Assembly: GCA_963774745.1 (NCBI GenBank)
Contig: CAVZGE010000002.1
Location: 679,150-743,149, forward strand
DNA length: 64,000 nt
Origin: Prado023 sp963774745
GTDB lineage: Bacteria; Actinomycetota; Actinomycetes; S36-B12; CAIYMF01
Direction of reading: 5' to 3'
The notes below the pieces were generated by a model. The model was not told where the DNA came from. It did not search any database and saw only the letters and a list, made by a program, of their open reading frames with translations. The translations under genes and the position numbers were made by a program. Shown one piece after another: positions 1 to 6,867 of the stretch (within the stretch, counting starts at the first letter, position 1; the number at the start of each line of letters is the position of its first letter).

Positions 1-1
1 G

Positions 2-406
2 TTGGTGCACGCCGTTCGCGAGGCGGCACGACAGGGCCTCACCCAGGCTCAGATCGCCACGCTGATCGGGCGCAGCCAGCCCGAGGTGTCCCGCCTGCTG
101 CGGTTCCACGGCCGCGGTCCACAGGCACTGAAGCTGCGTCAGCACGCCCGCGAGGTCCGGGAACTCATCGACGAGGCCGGAGGCAGCAACGTGCGGGTGT
201 TCGGCTCGGTCGCCACGGGCACCGAGCAGACCGGGTCCGACATCGACCTGCTGTTCGACATGGGCACCCCGATGAGTTTGATGGAGCTCGGCGCACTGGA
301 ACGACGCCTGTCGGAACTGCTCGGCGCCCCCGTCGACCTGATCCCCGCGGCGTCCCTGCGACCGGACCTGCGCGACCTGGTCCTCGCCGAGGCCGTTGCC
401 CTGTGA
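2..406 (+). CDS. HTH-MNT nucleotidyltransferase antitoxin (MntA-like), 5' end cut
   Basis: This looks like the antitoxin of a type VII (MntA/HepT) pair. Residues about 5-35 form a helix-turn-helix (QAQIATLIGRSQPEVSRLL). A minimal nucleotidyltransferase domain follows, with the GS-x10-DxD signature (GS at about 67-68, then DID). In characterised members this enzyme AMPylates a tyrosine on the HEPN partner and silences it. The reading frame is open to the window edge, so the true start may lie upstream. The stop overlaps the next gene by four bases (GTGA), showing translational coupling. The HTH fused to the MNT domain suggests that the protein also represses its own operon, which is an inference. 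Confidence 0.8.
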   Translation: MVHAVREAARQGLTQAQIATLIGRSQPEVSRLLRFHGRGPQALKLRQHAREVRELIDEAGGSNVRVFGSVATGTEQTGSDIDLLFDMGTPMSLMELGALERRLSELLGAPVDLIPAASLRPDLRDLVLAEAVAL

Positions 407-729
407 CCCGGACCCCGGAGGAATCGCTGCGGGAGGCTCGAACCCACTTCGCGTTGATGCGCCAACATGCCGAGGGAGACCTGGCCGACCAGCTGGTGAT
501 CGACGCAGTCTGCATGCGACTTTCCGCTGGCGTGGAGGCACTGGCCCGGCTGGACACACCGACCCGGGATCGGCTGTTCGGCGACGCATGGCCGCTCATG
601 TGGGGAATGCGAAACCGCATCGCCCACGGCTACCTGCTCGTCGACACAGACATCGTGCGCCGGACCCTGCAGCACGACCTCCCCCCGATCATGGCCAGCA
701 TCGAGTCCGAACTCACAGACGCCGGCTGA
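403..729 (+). CDS. HEPN-domain toxin (HepT/DUF86-like)
   Basis: A small all-helical HEPN protein of 108 residues that starts with GTG inside the stop of the antitoxin gene. The key motif is RNRIAHGY near residue 70. It fits the R-x4-H-x-Y signature of HepT RNases, where Arg and His are catalytic and the Tyr is the residue AMPylated by MntA. Size, gene order and overlap all match a type VII toxin-antitoxin module. The RNA target cannot be read from sequence. A non-toxic HEPN/MNT pair of unknown role is the alternative. Confidence 0.8.
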   Translation: MTRTPEESLREARTHFALMRQHAEGDLADQLVIDAVCMRLSAGVEALARLDTPTRDRLFGDAWPLMWGMRNRIAHGYLLVDTDIVRRTLQHDLPPIMASIESELTDAG

Positions 730-821
730 AACACCCAGCAGCGCGAAGGCCCCGTTCGCGCAATGCGGGCCGGAAACGACGCACGCCCGACAGGAGCCGA
801 TAGGTGGCCGATCCGATCCGC

Positions 822-1700
822 TCAGTGGTGTTGGAGTAGCCACGACTGGACCTCTGGGACCCGATTGACTGCCAAGGTGAGGTGACCGTCGGTGTCCGAG
901 AGGTGCGCGTCGACGCCGGGGATCCGGGCTGCGAGCCACTGTCCATGCTGGAACGGGACGAACTGATCATTGGCACCGTGCCACAACTGAACGGGAGTCT
1001 TGATGTCGGAGACGTCGAAGCCCCACGGCGCTAGGTGAGCGACTCCGTCCTCCCACCAACCCTCGTCCCCGGGCGCCAGGCCCGACTGGTCTGCGGCGAC
1101 CAGTTCGGTCGCGATCTCGAGGGTCAGCGCCGCCGCATCCGTCGGGGAGAGGAGGGAGGCCATCAGCTCGTGCAGTCCCTCGGGTGTTGCGGCGAGCGTG
1201 TCCAGCCGATCCTGGTGGGCCTTCTCCCGCGCGGCCCGCGGGTCGTCGAGCATGAGCCGAATGTCCTCGACGTTTGCCTGGCCCATGCCCGTGAAGTAGT
1301 CAAGACCCTCACCGCCGTACGGAGCGAGGGAAGCCAGCGAAGCCACGGCGGTCACCAAGTCGGGCAGCAGCGCGGCGCAGGCCAGAGCGTGGGGACCGCC
1401 ACCGGACAAGCCCCATACCGCGAGCCGGTCGATACCGAAGGCCTGGGCGATCGTTCGGACGTCCTGCGCGCAGTCAGCCACGCTGCGTCCGGGTTGCGCC
1501 GTGGAGCCGCCGTAACCCGGACGGTCGTAGCTGATGAGGCGGATCCCGCGCTGCTCAGCATCGCGCAACCACGACGACATCATCAACCGCGAGTTCGGGG
1601 TCCCCCCGTGCACCAGGATCGGCCTGCCCGCCGGGGCTCCGCCTGACTCGACGCACAGGGCCCGGCCATCAGGGGTCAGCACAGTGCTGGTACGTGTCAT
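822..1700 (-). CDS. alpha/beta hydrolase
   Basis: A 292-residue alpha/beta-hydrolase-fold enzyme. Visible landmarks are the oxyanion-hole motif VHGGTPNSR near residue 30, a nucleophile elbow GLSGGG near residue 97 with Ser as nucleophile, a late Asp in HGANDQF and the catalytic His in TDGHL near the C terminus. The frame remains open far upstream, but homology-like sequence starts at MTRTSTVLTPDGR, so ATG 1700 is chosen; ATG 1712 is a close alternative. Substrate is unknown. It faces the HEPN operon and ends 92 bases from it. Confidence 0.75.
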   Translation of the reverse strand: MTRTSTVLTPDGRALCVESGGAPAGRPILVHGGTPNSRLMMSSWLRDAEQRGIRLISYDRPGYGGSTAQPGRSVADCAQDVRTIAQAFGIDRLAVWGLSGGGPHALACAALLPDLVTAVASLASLAPYGGEGLDYFTGMGQANVEDIRLMLDDPRAAREKAHQDRLDTLAATPEGLHELMASLLSPTDAAALTLEIATELVAADQSGLAPGDEGWWEDGVAHLAPWGFDVSDIKTPVQLWHGANDQFVPFQHGQWLAARIPGVDAHLSDTDGHLTLAVNRVPEVQSWLLQHH

Positions 1701-2094
1701 CACCGCCCGCATGCTACGCGGCGACGACACCGGCTGCCCTGTCGGCGTTCGCACGCTGGCCCCTGGCTCCCTCGTGAGGCGGGCTCGATCGCCAGTGTGG
1801 CGGGAAGCCGGATGTTCGGATCCCGCGCAGGCTGGTCCCCACGACGACGTCGGCGCCATCAGTGGAGATGACGACGGGGCCGCGACGCGGCGGATGGACG
1901 CCCCTGGGGCGGGCGTCGCTTCCCGTGACCCTGCCACTGTTTCGCGACGACCAGATCGCCCTGAGGTCGGCGGAGGGCTGTGCAACTGGCACCTGATCGG
2001 CCGGTCACCTCGACTGCACCTGTACCTCGTTCAGCATCGGCTCCCAGTCGTGCAACTCCTGCGCTTGCAGCCAGCTGCGCGAGGAGGTCCTCCG

Positions 2095-2154
2095 TGGCAC
2101 AGGATTGGCACAATGGCACAGAGTTGGCACAAGACTGTGCAGCGCTATGGCACA
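2095..2154. repeat. cluster of five TGGCACA heptamers
   Basis: Exact copies of TGGCACA start at 2095, 2106, 2114, 2125 and 2148, all in one orientation. Start-to-start spacings are 11, 8, 11 and 23 bases. They sit in a 470-base stretch (1713-2186) between the hydrolase gene and the tRNA cluster in which I see no convincing gene. Clustered same-strand heptamers near helical-turn spacing suggest a protein-binding array, but no binding protein is identifiable. Confidence 0.5.
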
Positions 2155-2186
2155 CCGAGCGGCACTTGACCCGGCTCCGGAAAGGG

Positions 2187-2224
2187 CGAAGCCCCTCACG
2201 ACGGGGGAGACATGAGGGGCTTCG
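2187..2224 (-). terminator. hairpin terminator after tRNA-Phe
   Basis: CGAAGCCCCTCA (2187-2198) and TGAGGGGCTTCG (2213-2224) form a perfect 12-base stem with a 14-base loop. It lies four bases beyond the 3' end of tRNA-Phe and would end transcription of the three-tRNA unit. There is no strong U-run, as is common in high-GC actinobacteria. Confidence 0.65.
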
Positions 2225-2227
2225 CGG

Positions 2228-2301
2228 TGGCCAGGGGCGGGGTCGAACCGCCGACCTTCCGATTTTCAGTCGGACGCTCGTACCAACTGAGCTACCTGGC
2301 C
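2228..2301 (-). tRNA. tRNA-Phe (GAA)
   Basis: A complete cloverleaf on the minus strand. Acceptor GGCCAGG pairs with CCTGGCC, the D arm is GCTC/GAGC, the anticodon stem TCCGA/TCGGA encloses loop CTGAAAA (anticodon GAA), and the T arm is GGCGG/CCGCC with TTCGACC. Discriminator base is A and CCA is not encoded. It is last in a Glu-Asp-Phe trio. Confidence 0.95.
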
Positions 2302-2337
2302 GGTCGGTTCCGACGAACTGGGAACCGGTGACCGGAG

Positions 2338-2411
2338 CGACCCCGACGGGACTCGAACCCGCGACCTCCGCCGTGACAGGGCGGCGCGCTAACCAACTGC
2401 GCTACGGGGCC
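2338..2411 (-). tRNA. tRNA-Asp (GTC)
   Basis: Minus-strand cloverleaf. Acceptor GGCCCCG pairs with CGGGGTC (one G-U), anticodon stem CCGCC/GGCGG encloses CTGTCAC (anticodon GTC), and the T loop is TTCGAGT. Discriminator G is the usual identity base of tRNA-Asp. CCA is not encoded. It is the middle gene of the trio. Confidence 0.95.
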
Positions 2412-2486
2412 CTGCGTTGCCGCGAGGCCGTTGTGCTCCACGGTCCGGGGACCGCGGTCGTGCCGTGCAACCCGATGGGCTGGTCG

Positions 2487-2559
2487 TAGCCCCAACGGGA
2501 TTCGAACCCGTGCTACCGCCTTGAAAGGGCGGCGTCCTGGGCCACTAGACGATGGGGCC
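2487..2559 (-). tRNA. tRNA-Glu (TTC)
   Basis: Minus-strand cloverleaf. Acceptor GGCCCCA pairs with TGGGGCT (terminal G-U, which other actinobacterial tRNA-Glu genes also show), anticodon stem CCGCC/GGCGG encloses CTTTCAA (anticodon TTC), and the T loop is TTCGAAT. CCA is not encoded. It is the first gene of the tRNA transcription unit. Confidence 0.95.
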
Positions 2560-2607
2560 GGGACTGCTTGCCGTACCGACCCTGACTGGTGGTCGGGGAC
2601 GGCGATA

Positions 2608-2637
2608 AGCATACGGGAGCCATCTGCGATTTCCCAA
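2608..2637 (-). promoter_or_regulatory. putative promoter of the tRNA cluster
   Basis: On the minus strand TTGGGA (2632-2637) and TATGCT (2608-2613) lie 18 bases apart, a plausible -35/-10 pair for the housekeeping sigma factor. The predicted start falls about 40 bases upstream of mature tRNA-Glu. Match-based only. Confidence 0.45.
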
Positions 2638-2769
2638 TTCGCCCCGGTCGGGGGCACGCTGCGGGGACCGTGGCGGGCCGGTGGGCGTCGGGATCGCCCA
2701 TGGGGCAAGATGAATGACGCCCCCATGGCCGTCTGGATGCCGGATCGAATGGGACCCGAGGAGTGCGTG

Positions 2770-4194
2770 ATGAGTGATCGCCTGAGCCCGTTGGACGTCT
2801 CCTTCCTGTACATGGAGGAGCTGACCACCCCGATGCACGTGGGCGGCGTGGCGATCTTCGAGGTGCCCGAGGGTGGGTTCGACTACGAGCGGCTCGTCCG
2901 GCTGATCCGCGACCGGATCGCCCTGGTCCCGCGCTACCGCCAGCGCGTGCGCTGGGTGCCCGGTCACCTGGCCAACCCCGTGTGGGTGGACGACGAGCAG
3001 TTCGACGTGACCTACCACGTCCGCCGCTCGGCACTGCCACGCCCGGGCACCGACGACCAGCTCAACGACCTCGTCGCGCGGATCATGAGCCGGCCGCTGG
3101 ACCGGGCGCGCCCGCTGTGGGAGATGTACCTCGTCGAGGGGCTGGAGGACGACCGCTTCGCGATCCTCACCAAGACCCACCACGCGATGGTCGACGGGGC
3201 CACGGCGGTCGACATCGGCCAGGTCATCCTCGATGCCAGCCCCGAGCCGCGCGACGTGCCGGTGGACACGTGGCGCCCGCTGCGCGAGCCGTCGTCGGTG
3301 GAGCTCGTGGCCGGTGCGGTCAACGAGATCGCCCGCTCCCCGAAGGCGGTCGTCGACACGGTGCGCACCGGGCTGATCGACGTCCAGGAGACCGTGGGCC
3401 AGCTCGGGCGCAGCGTCGTCGGGCTCGCGGCGGCGGCGCGCACGATGGCCCGCCCGGCCAGCGCGAGCCCGCTGAACGTGTCCATCGGTGGTGCCCGGCG
3501 CTACGCCACGACCGAGACCGACCTGGAGAAGCTCAAGCGGATCAAGCGCGCCCACGGCGGGACCATCAACGACATCGTGCTCACGATCCTCGCCGGCGCC
3601 CTGCGGGCCTGGATGCTCACTCGGGCCGAGCCGGTCACCACCAGCAGCTCGATCCGGGCCATGGTCCCGGTCAGCGTGCGCACGCCCGGGGACAACTCGG
3701 GCAACCAGATCGCCGCGTTCCTGTGCGACCTGCCCATCGGGGAGCCCGACCCGGTCATCCGACTGCAGCGCGTGCGCTTCGAGATGGACATGCTCAAGGA
3801 GACCGGCCAGATGCTGGGGGCCACCGCCCTGGTAGGGGTCGCCTCGTTCACCCCGCCCACGGTGCACTCGCTCGGGGCCAGGGTCGTGTCCGGGCTGTCC
3901 CGTCGGGTCTACAACGTGGTGATCACCAACGTCCCCGGTCCGCAGTTCCCGTTGTACGCGGGAGGCGCACTCATGCTCGCGGCCTACCCCGTGGTCCCGC
4001 TGGCCCGCGGCCAGGCGGTGTCGATCGGCCTCACGTCCTACGACGGCGGGGTCTTCTTCGGGCTCAACGCCGATCGTGAGGCGCTGCCGGACGTCGAGGT
4101 GCTGGCCCAGTGCATCGACGACGCGATCGAGGAGATGCTGGCCACGGTGACCCTCAGCGGGAAGGCCCGACGGCCGAGAAAGCCGACGGAGTAG
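2770..4194 (+). CDS. wax ester synthase/diacylglycerol acyltransferase (WS/DGAT)
   Basis: A 474-residue WS/DGAT family acyltransferase that uses acyl-CoA to acylate diacylglycerol or fatty alcohol, forming triacylglycerol or wax storage lipids. The hallmark HHAMVDG is at residues 137-143 (HHxxxDG, catalytic His). The N terminus LSPLDVSFLYMEE and the C-terminal half with NVPGPQFPLY are typical of the family. ATG 2770 is preceded by GAGGAG at the right distance, whereas longer in-frame starts lack one. Length matches actinobacterial homologues. The patatin lipase gene downstream suggests a lipid-turnover context. Confidence 0.9.
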   Translation: MSDRLSPLDVSFLYMEELTTPMHVGGVAIFEVPEGGFDYERLVRLIRDRIALVPRYRQRVRWVPGHLANPVWVDDEQFDVTYHVRRSALPRPGTDDQLNDLVARIMSRPLDRARPLWEMYLVEGLEDDRFAILTKTHHAMVDGATAVDIGQVILDASPEPRDVPVDTWRPLREPSSVELVAGAVNEIARSPKAVVDTVRTGLIDVQETVGQLGRSVVGLAAAARTMARPASASPLNVSIGGARRYATTETDLEKLKRIKRAHGGTINDIVLTILAGALRAWMLTRAEPVTTSSSIRAMVPVSVRTPGDNSGNQIAAFLCDLPIGEPDPVIRLQRVRFEMDMLKETGQMLGATALVGVASFTPPTVHSLGARVVSGLSRRVYNVVITNVPGPQFPLYAGGALMLAAYPVVPLARGQAVSIGLTSYDGGVFFGLNADREALPDVEVLAQCIDDAIEEMLATVTLSGKARRPRKPTE

Positions 4195-4303
4195 GGATTC
4201 CCGGCCCCGCGCGACGGTGGGATGCCCGGGGGCGTAATGTGGGCACACCTGTGTGCGCTGGGTCGATCCGGCGCTTCGTGGTCCCATCAAGGAGGAGCCG
4301 CCC

Positions 4304-5305
4304 ATGGCGTCGGTCGAGCGTCCGATCAGGCGTGGCCTGGTGCTCGGCGGCGGTGGCGTGCTCGGCGGGGCCTGGGCTGTCGGTGCCCTGTCCGCGCTGA
4401 AGGTGGTCCACGGCTTCGAGCCGCGCGACGCCGAGATCATCGTGGGTACGTCGGCCGGTTCGGTGCTCGCGGCCCTGCTCGGCGCGGGCGCCACCGTCGA
4501 GGAGCTGGCAGCACAGGAGCGTGGCGACAAGGTCCTGACCGGGCCGATCGCCGGCTTCAGCTGGGACATCGAGGCCGTCACCGGGGGATCGCGTCCCGGC
4601 CGGCCCAAGCTCGAGCCCGGCTCCCGGGCCCTGATGCGCACCGGCCTGAACCGGTTCCGGATGCGACGCATGCCGCCGACCGCGTTCCTGTCCGCCTTCC
4701 TGCCGACCGGCTCCAAGACCCTGGACCGGGTGGGCCACCTGATCGAGGGCTTCACGCCCATCGGGCAGTGGTCGCCGCACCCGAACGTGTGGATCGTCAC
4801 CATGGACTACGCCACCGGCACGCGGGTGGTGTTCGGCCAGCCCACGGCACCCGAGGCACCGTTGTCGCTGGCCGTCCAGGCCTCCTGCTCCATCCCCGCC
4901 TGGTACTCCCCGGTGGAGATCGACGGGCGGCGCTACGTCGACGGCGGGGCCTGGTCGGCGACGTCGGTGGACCTGCTGGCCAACATGGGCCTCGACGAGG
5001 TCTACGTCATCGCCCCGATGGTCAGCTTCCACATGGACCGCCCCGACCACCTGCTCGCCCGACTCGAGCGGACGTGGCGCGTGCAGGTCACCAAGCGCTG
5101 CCTGAACGAGGTCGAGAAGGTGCGCGCCGGGGGCACGGACGTGACCGTCCTGGGCCCGGGGGCTGAGGACCTGGCAGCCATCGGCGGGAACCTGATGGAC
5201 TTCGAGAAGCGGATCCACGTCCTGGAGACCTCGGTCCGCACATCCATCGAGGCCCTGCGCGATCCCGACCACATGGGCCCGGACCACCTCGCGTCGGTCG
5301 GCTGA
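4304..5305 (+). CDS. patatin-like phospholipase
   Basis: A 333-residue patatin-fold serine hydrolase. It shows the glycine-rich oxyanion loop GGGGVLGG near residues 15-22, the nucleophile elbow GTSAG (Ser about 50) and the dyad aspartate in VDGG (Asp about 213). Such enzymes release fatty acids from lipids, but the substrate is not predictable. ATG 4304 follows AAGGAGGAG with proper spacing, so the longer in-frame start is rejected. The stop overlaps the next start by one base (TGATG), implying a two-gene unit. Confidence 0.88.
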   Translation: MASVERPIRRGLVLGGGGVLGGAWAVGALSALKVVHGFEPRDAEIIVGTSAGSVLAALLGAGATVEELAAQERGDKVLTGPIAGFSWDIEAVTGGSRPGRPKLEPGSRALMRTGLNRFRMRRMPPTAFLSAFLPTGSKTLDRVGHLIEGFTPIGQWSPHPNVWIVTMDYATGTRVVFGQPTAPEAPLSLAVQASCSIPAWYSPVEIDGRRYVDGGAWSATSVDLLANMGLDEVYVIAPMVSFHMDRPDHLLARLERTWRVQVTKRCLNEVEKVRAGGTDVTVLGPGAEDLAAIGGNLMDFEKRIHVLETSVRTSIEALRDPDHMGPDHLASVG

Positions 5306-5655
5306 TGCGGGCCTATGTCCCGGTCGGGTGGGCGCAGCTGGCCGTGTTCGATGCAGCCGGCCGGCTCGAGGGGCCGCTGCGGGCGTGCGTGGTCGACCCC
5401 TCGTGGCGCGCCGGCTCCCCGGACGTCGAGGAGGAGGAGTGGGAGTACGAGGCGCAGCTGGCAGCGGCTGAGGACCTCGCCGACCTCGATGGTGGCGTGG
5501 TCCTCGCGGTGGACGTGCCGGAGGCCGTCACCGCGGTCGAGGACGGGTGGGTGACCCTGGTCGGTCCGGTCGACCGCCGTGACACCGCCGCCGTCCTCAG
5601 CACGGAGCTCGCGTGGTTCGGGGTCCAGGAGATCCCGGGACTGCTGGAGCGCTGA
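5305..5655 (+). CDS. conserved small protein (DUF6912-like)
   Basis: A 116-residue acidic protein starting MRAYVPVGWAQLA, which resembles small actinobacterial proteins I associate with DUF6912; this assignment is from memory. No catalytic motif, signal peptide or membrane segment is visible. It is translationally coupled to the patatin gene (TGATG overlap), so the two are probably co-expressed. Function unknown. Confidence 0.65.
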   Translation: MRAYVPVGWAQLAVFDAAGRLEGPLRACVVDPSWRAGSPDVEEEEWEYEAQLAAAEDLADLDGGVVLAVDVPEAVTAVEDGWVTLVGPVDRRDTAAVLSTELAWFGVQEIPGLLER

Positions 5656-5698
5656 GCGACCTGCGGGTCAGAACCGCTTGAACTCAGAGGTCCGGGAC

Positions 5699-6124
5699 TC
5701 AGAACTGCTTGGCCAGGGCCGAGGTGGCGCCCTTGAGCGTGTCCTTGACGGTCTTCTTCTGCACGAACCCGGGCAGGGGCAGCGAGGTGTCGACCGTCAG
5801 GTCCATGGTGGCCTCGGTCCGCCCGCCCCTGTCGGCCAGGGACCACGAGCCAGCCTGCTTCTTCTGGACCTTGGTGGGCGCCACCAGGGTCCACGAGAAC
5901 CCCGCGTCGTTGTGGGTGTAGTCCAGCTGGAACTCGTCCTTGGCGACCTTCACGTCGTTGACCAGCCGCGCCCTGGTGGGTCGCCCCGCCGCATCCCGCT
6001 CGAGGACCTCGGAGTCGGTGTTGCCCGGGAACCAGTTCTTCTGGTTGTCGATGTCCAGCAGGAACGCAAGGACCTCGTCGACGGGGGCGTTGACGGTGAC
6101 GCTGAGGGACTCGGAGACGGCCAT
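5699..6124 (-). CDS. SRPBCC-fold (polyketide cyclase/lipid-transport type) protein
   Basis: A 141-residue protein with the SRPBCC (START-like) pattern: MAVSESLSVTVNAPVDEVLAF, a tryptophan-bearing NWFPG loop, and a C-terminal helix ending LKGATSALAKQF. These folds bind hydrophobic ligands, here unknown. ATG 6124 is chosen because the family N terminus starts there; the open frame runs further upstream. A second SRPBCC gene follows on the same strand upstream, so the two probably arose by duplication and are co-transcribed. A copy of its 3' end lies just past the stop (see findings). Confidence 0.75.
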   Translation of the reverse strand: MAVSESLSVTVNAPVDEVLAFLLDIDNQKNWFPGNTDSEVLERDAAGRPTRARLVNDVKVAKDEFQLDYTHNDAGFSWTLVAPTKVQKKQAGSWSLADRGGRTEATMDLTVDTSLPLPGFVQKKTVKDTLKGATSALAKQF

Positions 6125-6194
6125 GGCCGGAACCGTATCGGCCGGTGCGGCTGCGTGGCGCGCCGGGTGGGACAGTGCTGAACAGCCTGAGCGG

Positions 6195-6689
6195 CTACTC
6201 GGCGAACCACTGGGGTGAGATCTGCTGCTCCTTGCGCAGGGCCCGCATGAACTGCTCGCCGACCACGTTCTCGATCTTCCCGCCCACGATGGGGATGTGC
6301 GCCTTGGCGTGGATGACCACCCTGAGGACCGATCCAGCGCCCTTGGCGTGCAGCTCGATGGTCCCGTAGACCTCCATGGGCGCGCCACCGAACGAGGCCT
6401 TCACCGTGCCGTGCCGTGACCCGTCGACATCCGGGTGCGCCCACGTGTGCACCTCGTCGATCTGGATCGAGTCGCCGACGAACTTGCGGGCGGTCGACGG
6501 GATCTCAGCCGGCAGCTTGCGCGACGAGCTGATGATCACGTGCGAGCCGTCCTCCTCCACCGTCGCCGAGACGTCGAAGGCGGCCATGTGCTCGTGCTTC
6601 CAGACCACGTAGTGCGGGTCGGACTGGGCGGCGAACACAACGTCCGGTGCGACATCGAAGTGGATGTCCCCGGCGAACCTCTTGGCCAT
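6195..6689 (-). CDS. DUF2505-family SRPBCC protein
   Basis: A 164-residue protein matching the actinobacterial DUF2505 pattern: MAKRFAGDIHFDVAPDVVF at the N terminus, a beta-rich centre, and a C-terminal helix with ENVVGEQFMRALRKEQQ and the late WFAE. The fold is a START-like ligand cavity with no known enzymatic role. An AGGAG lies five bases before ATG 6689. It is the first gene of the SRPBCC pair. Confidence 0.8.
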   Translation of the reverse strand: MAKRFAGDIHFDVAPDVVFAAQSDPHYVVWKHEHMAAFDVSATVEEDGSHVIISSSRKLPAEIPSTARKFVGDSIQIDEVHTWAHPDVDGSRHGTVKASFGGAPMEVYGTIELHAKGAGSVLRVVIHAKAHIPIVGGKIENVVGEQFMRALRKEQQISPQWFAE

Positions 6690-6867
6690 GGGTGCTCCTT
6701 GATCGGCGACCGGCCCGGCAGCGGGCCGACGACTGGGCTAGCAGGACTATAGGCCCGAACGGGCGGCGACCACGGCCGGCGCGGCGGCCGTGGCTGGCCC
6801 GGTCGACTGGGCGGGGGCGGCAGTGCGAAGGTGGCAGGGCGGGGGCGCATCGAGAGGGGAATGGGAC

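Noticed and set aside
2095..2154. TGGCAC repeats as sigma-54 promoters
   Set aside because: TGGCAC recalls the -24 box, but no matching -12 TTGC spacing is present and actinobacteria generally lack sigma-54.
2545..4803. Very long minus-strand open frame over the WS/DGAT gene
   Set aside because: It is antisense to a clear WS/DGAT and patatin pair, and has the composition of a GC-rich shadow frame.
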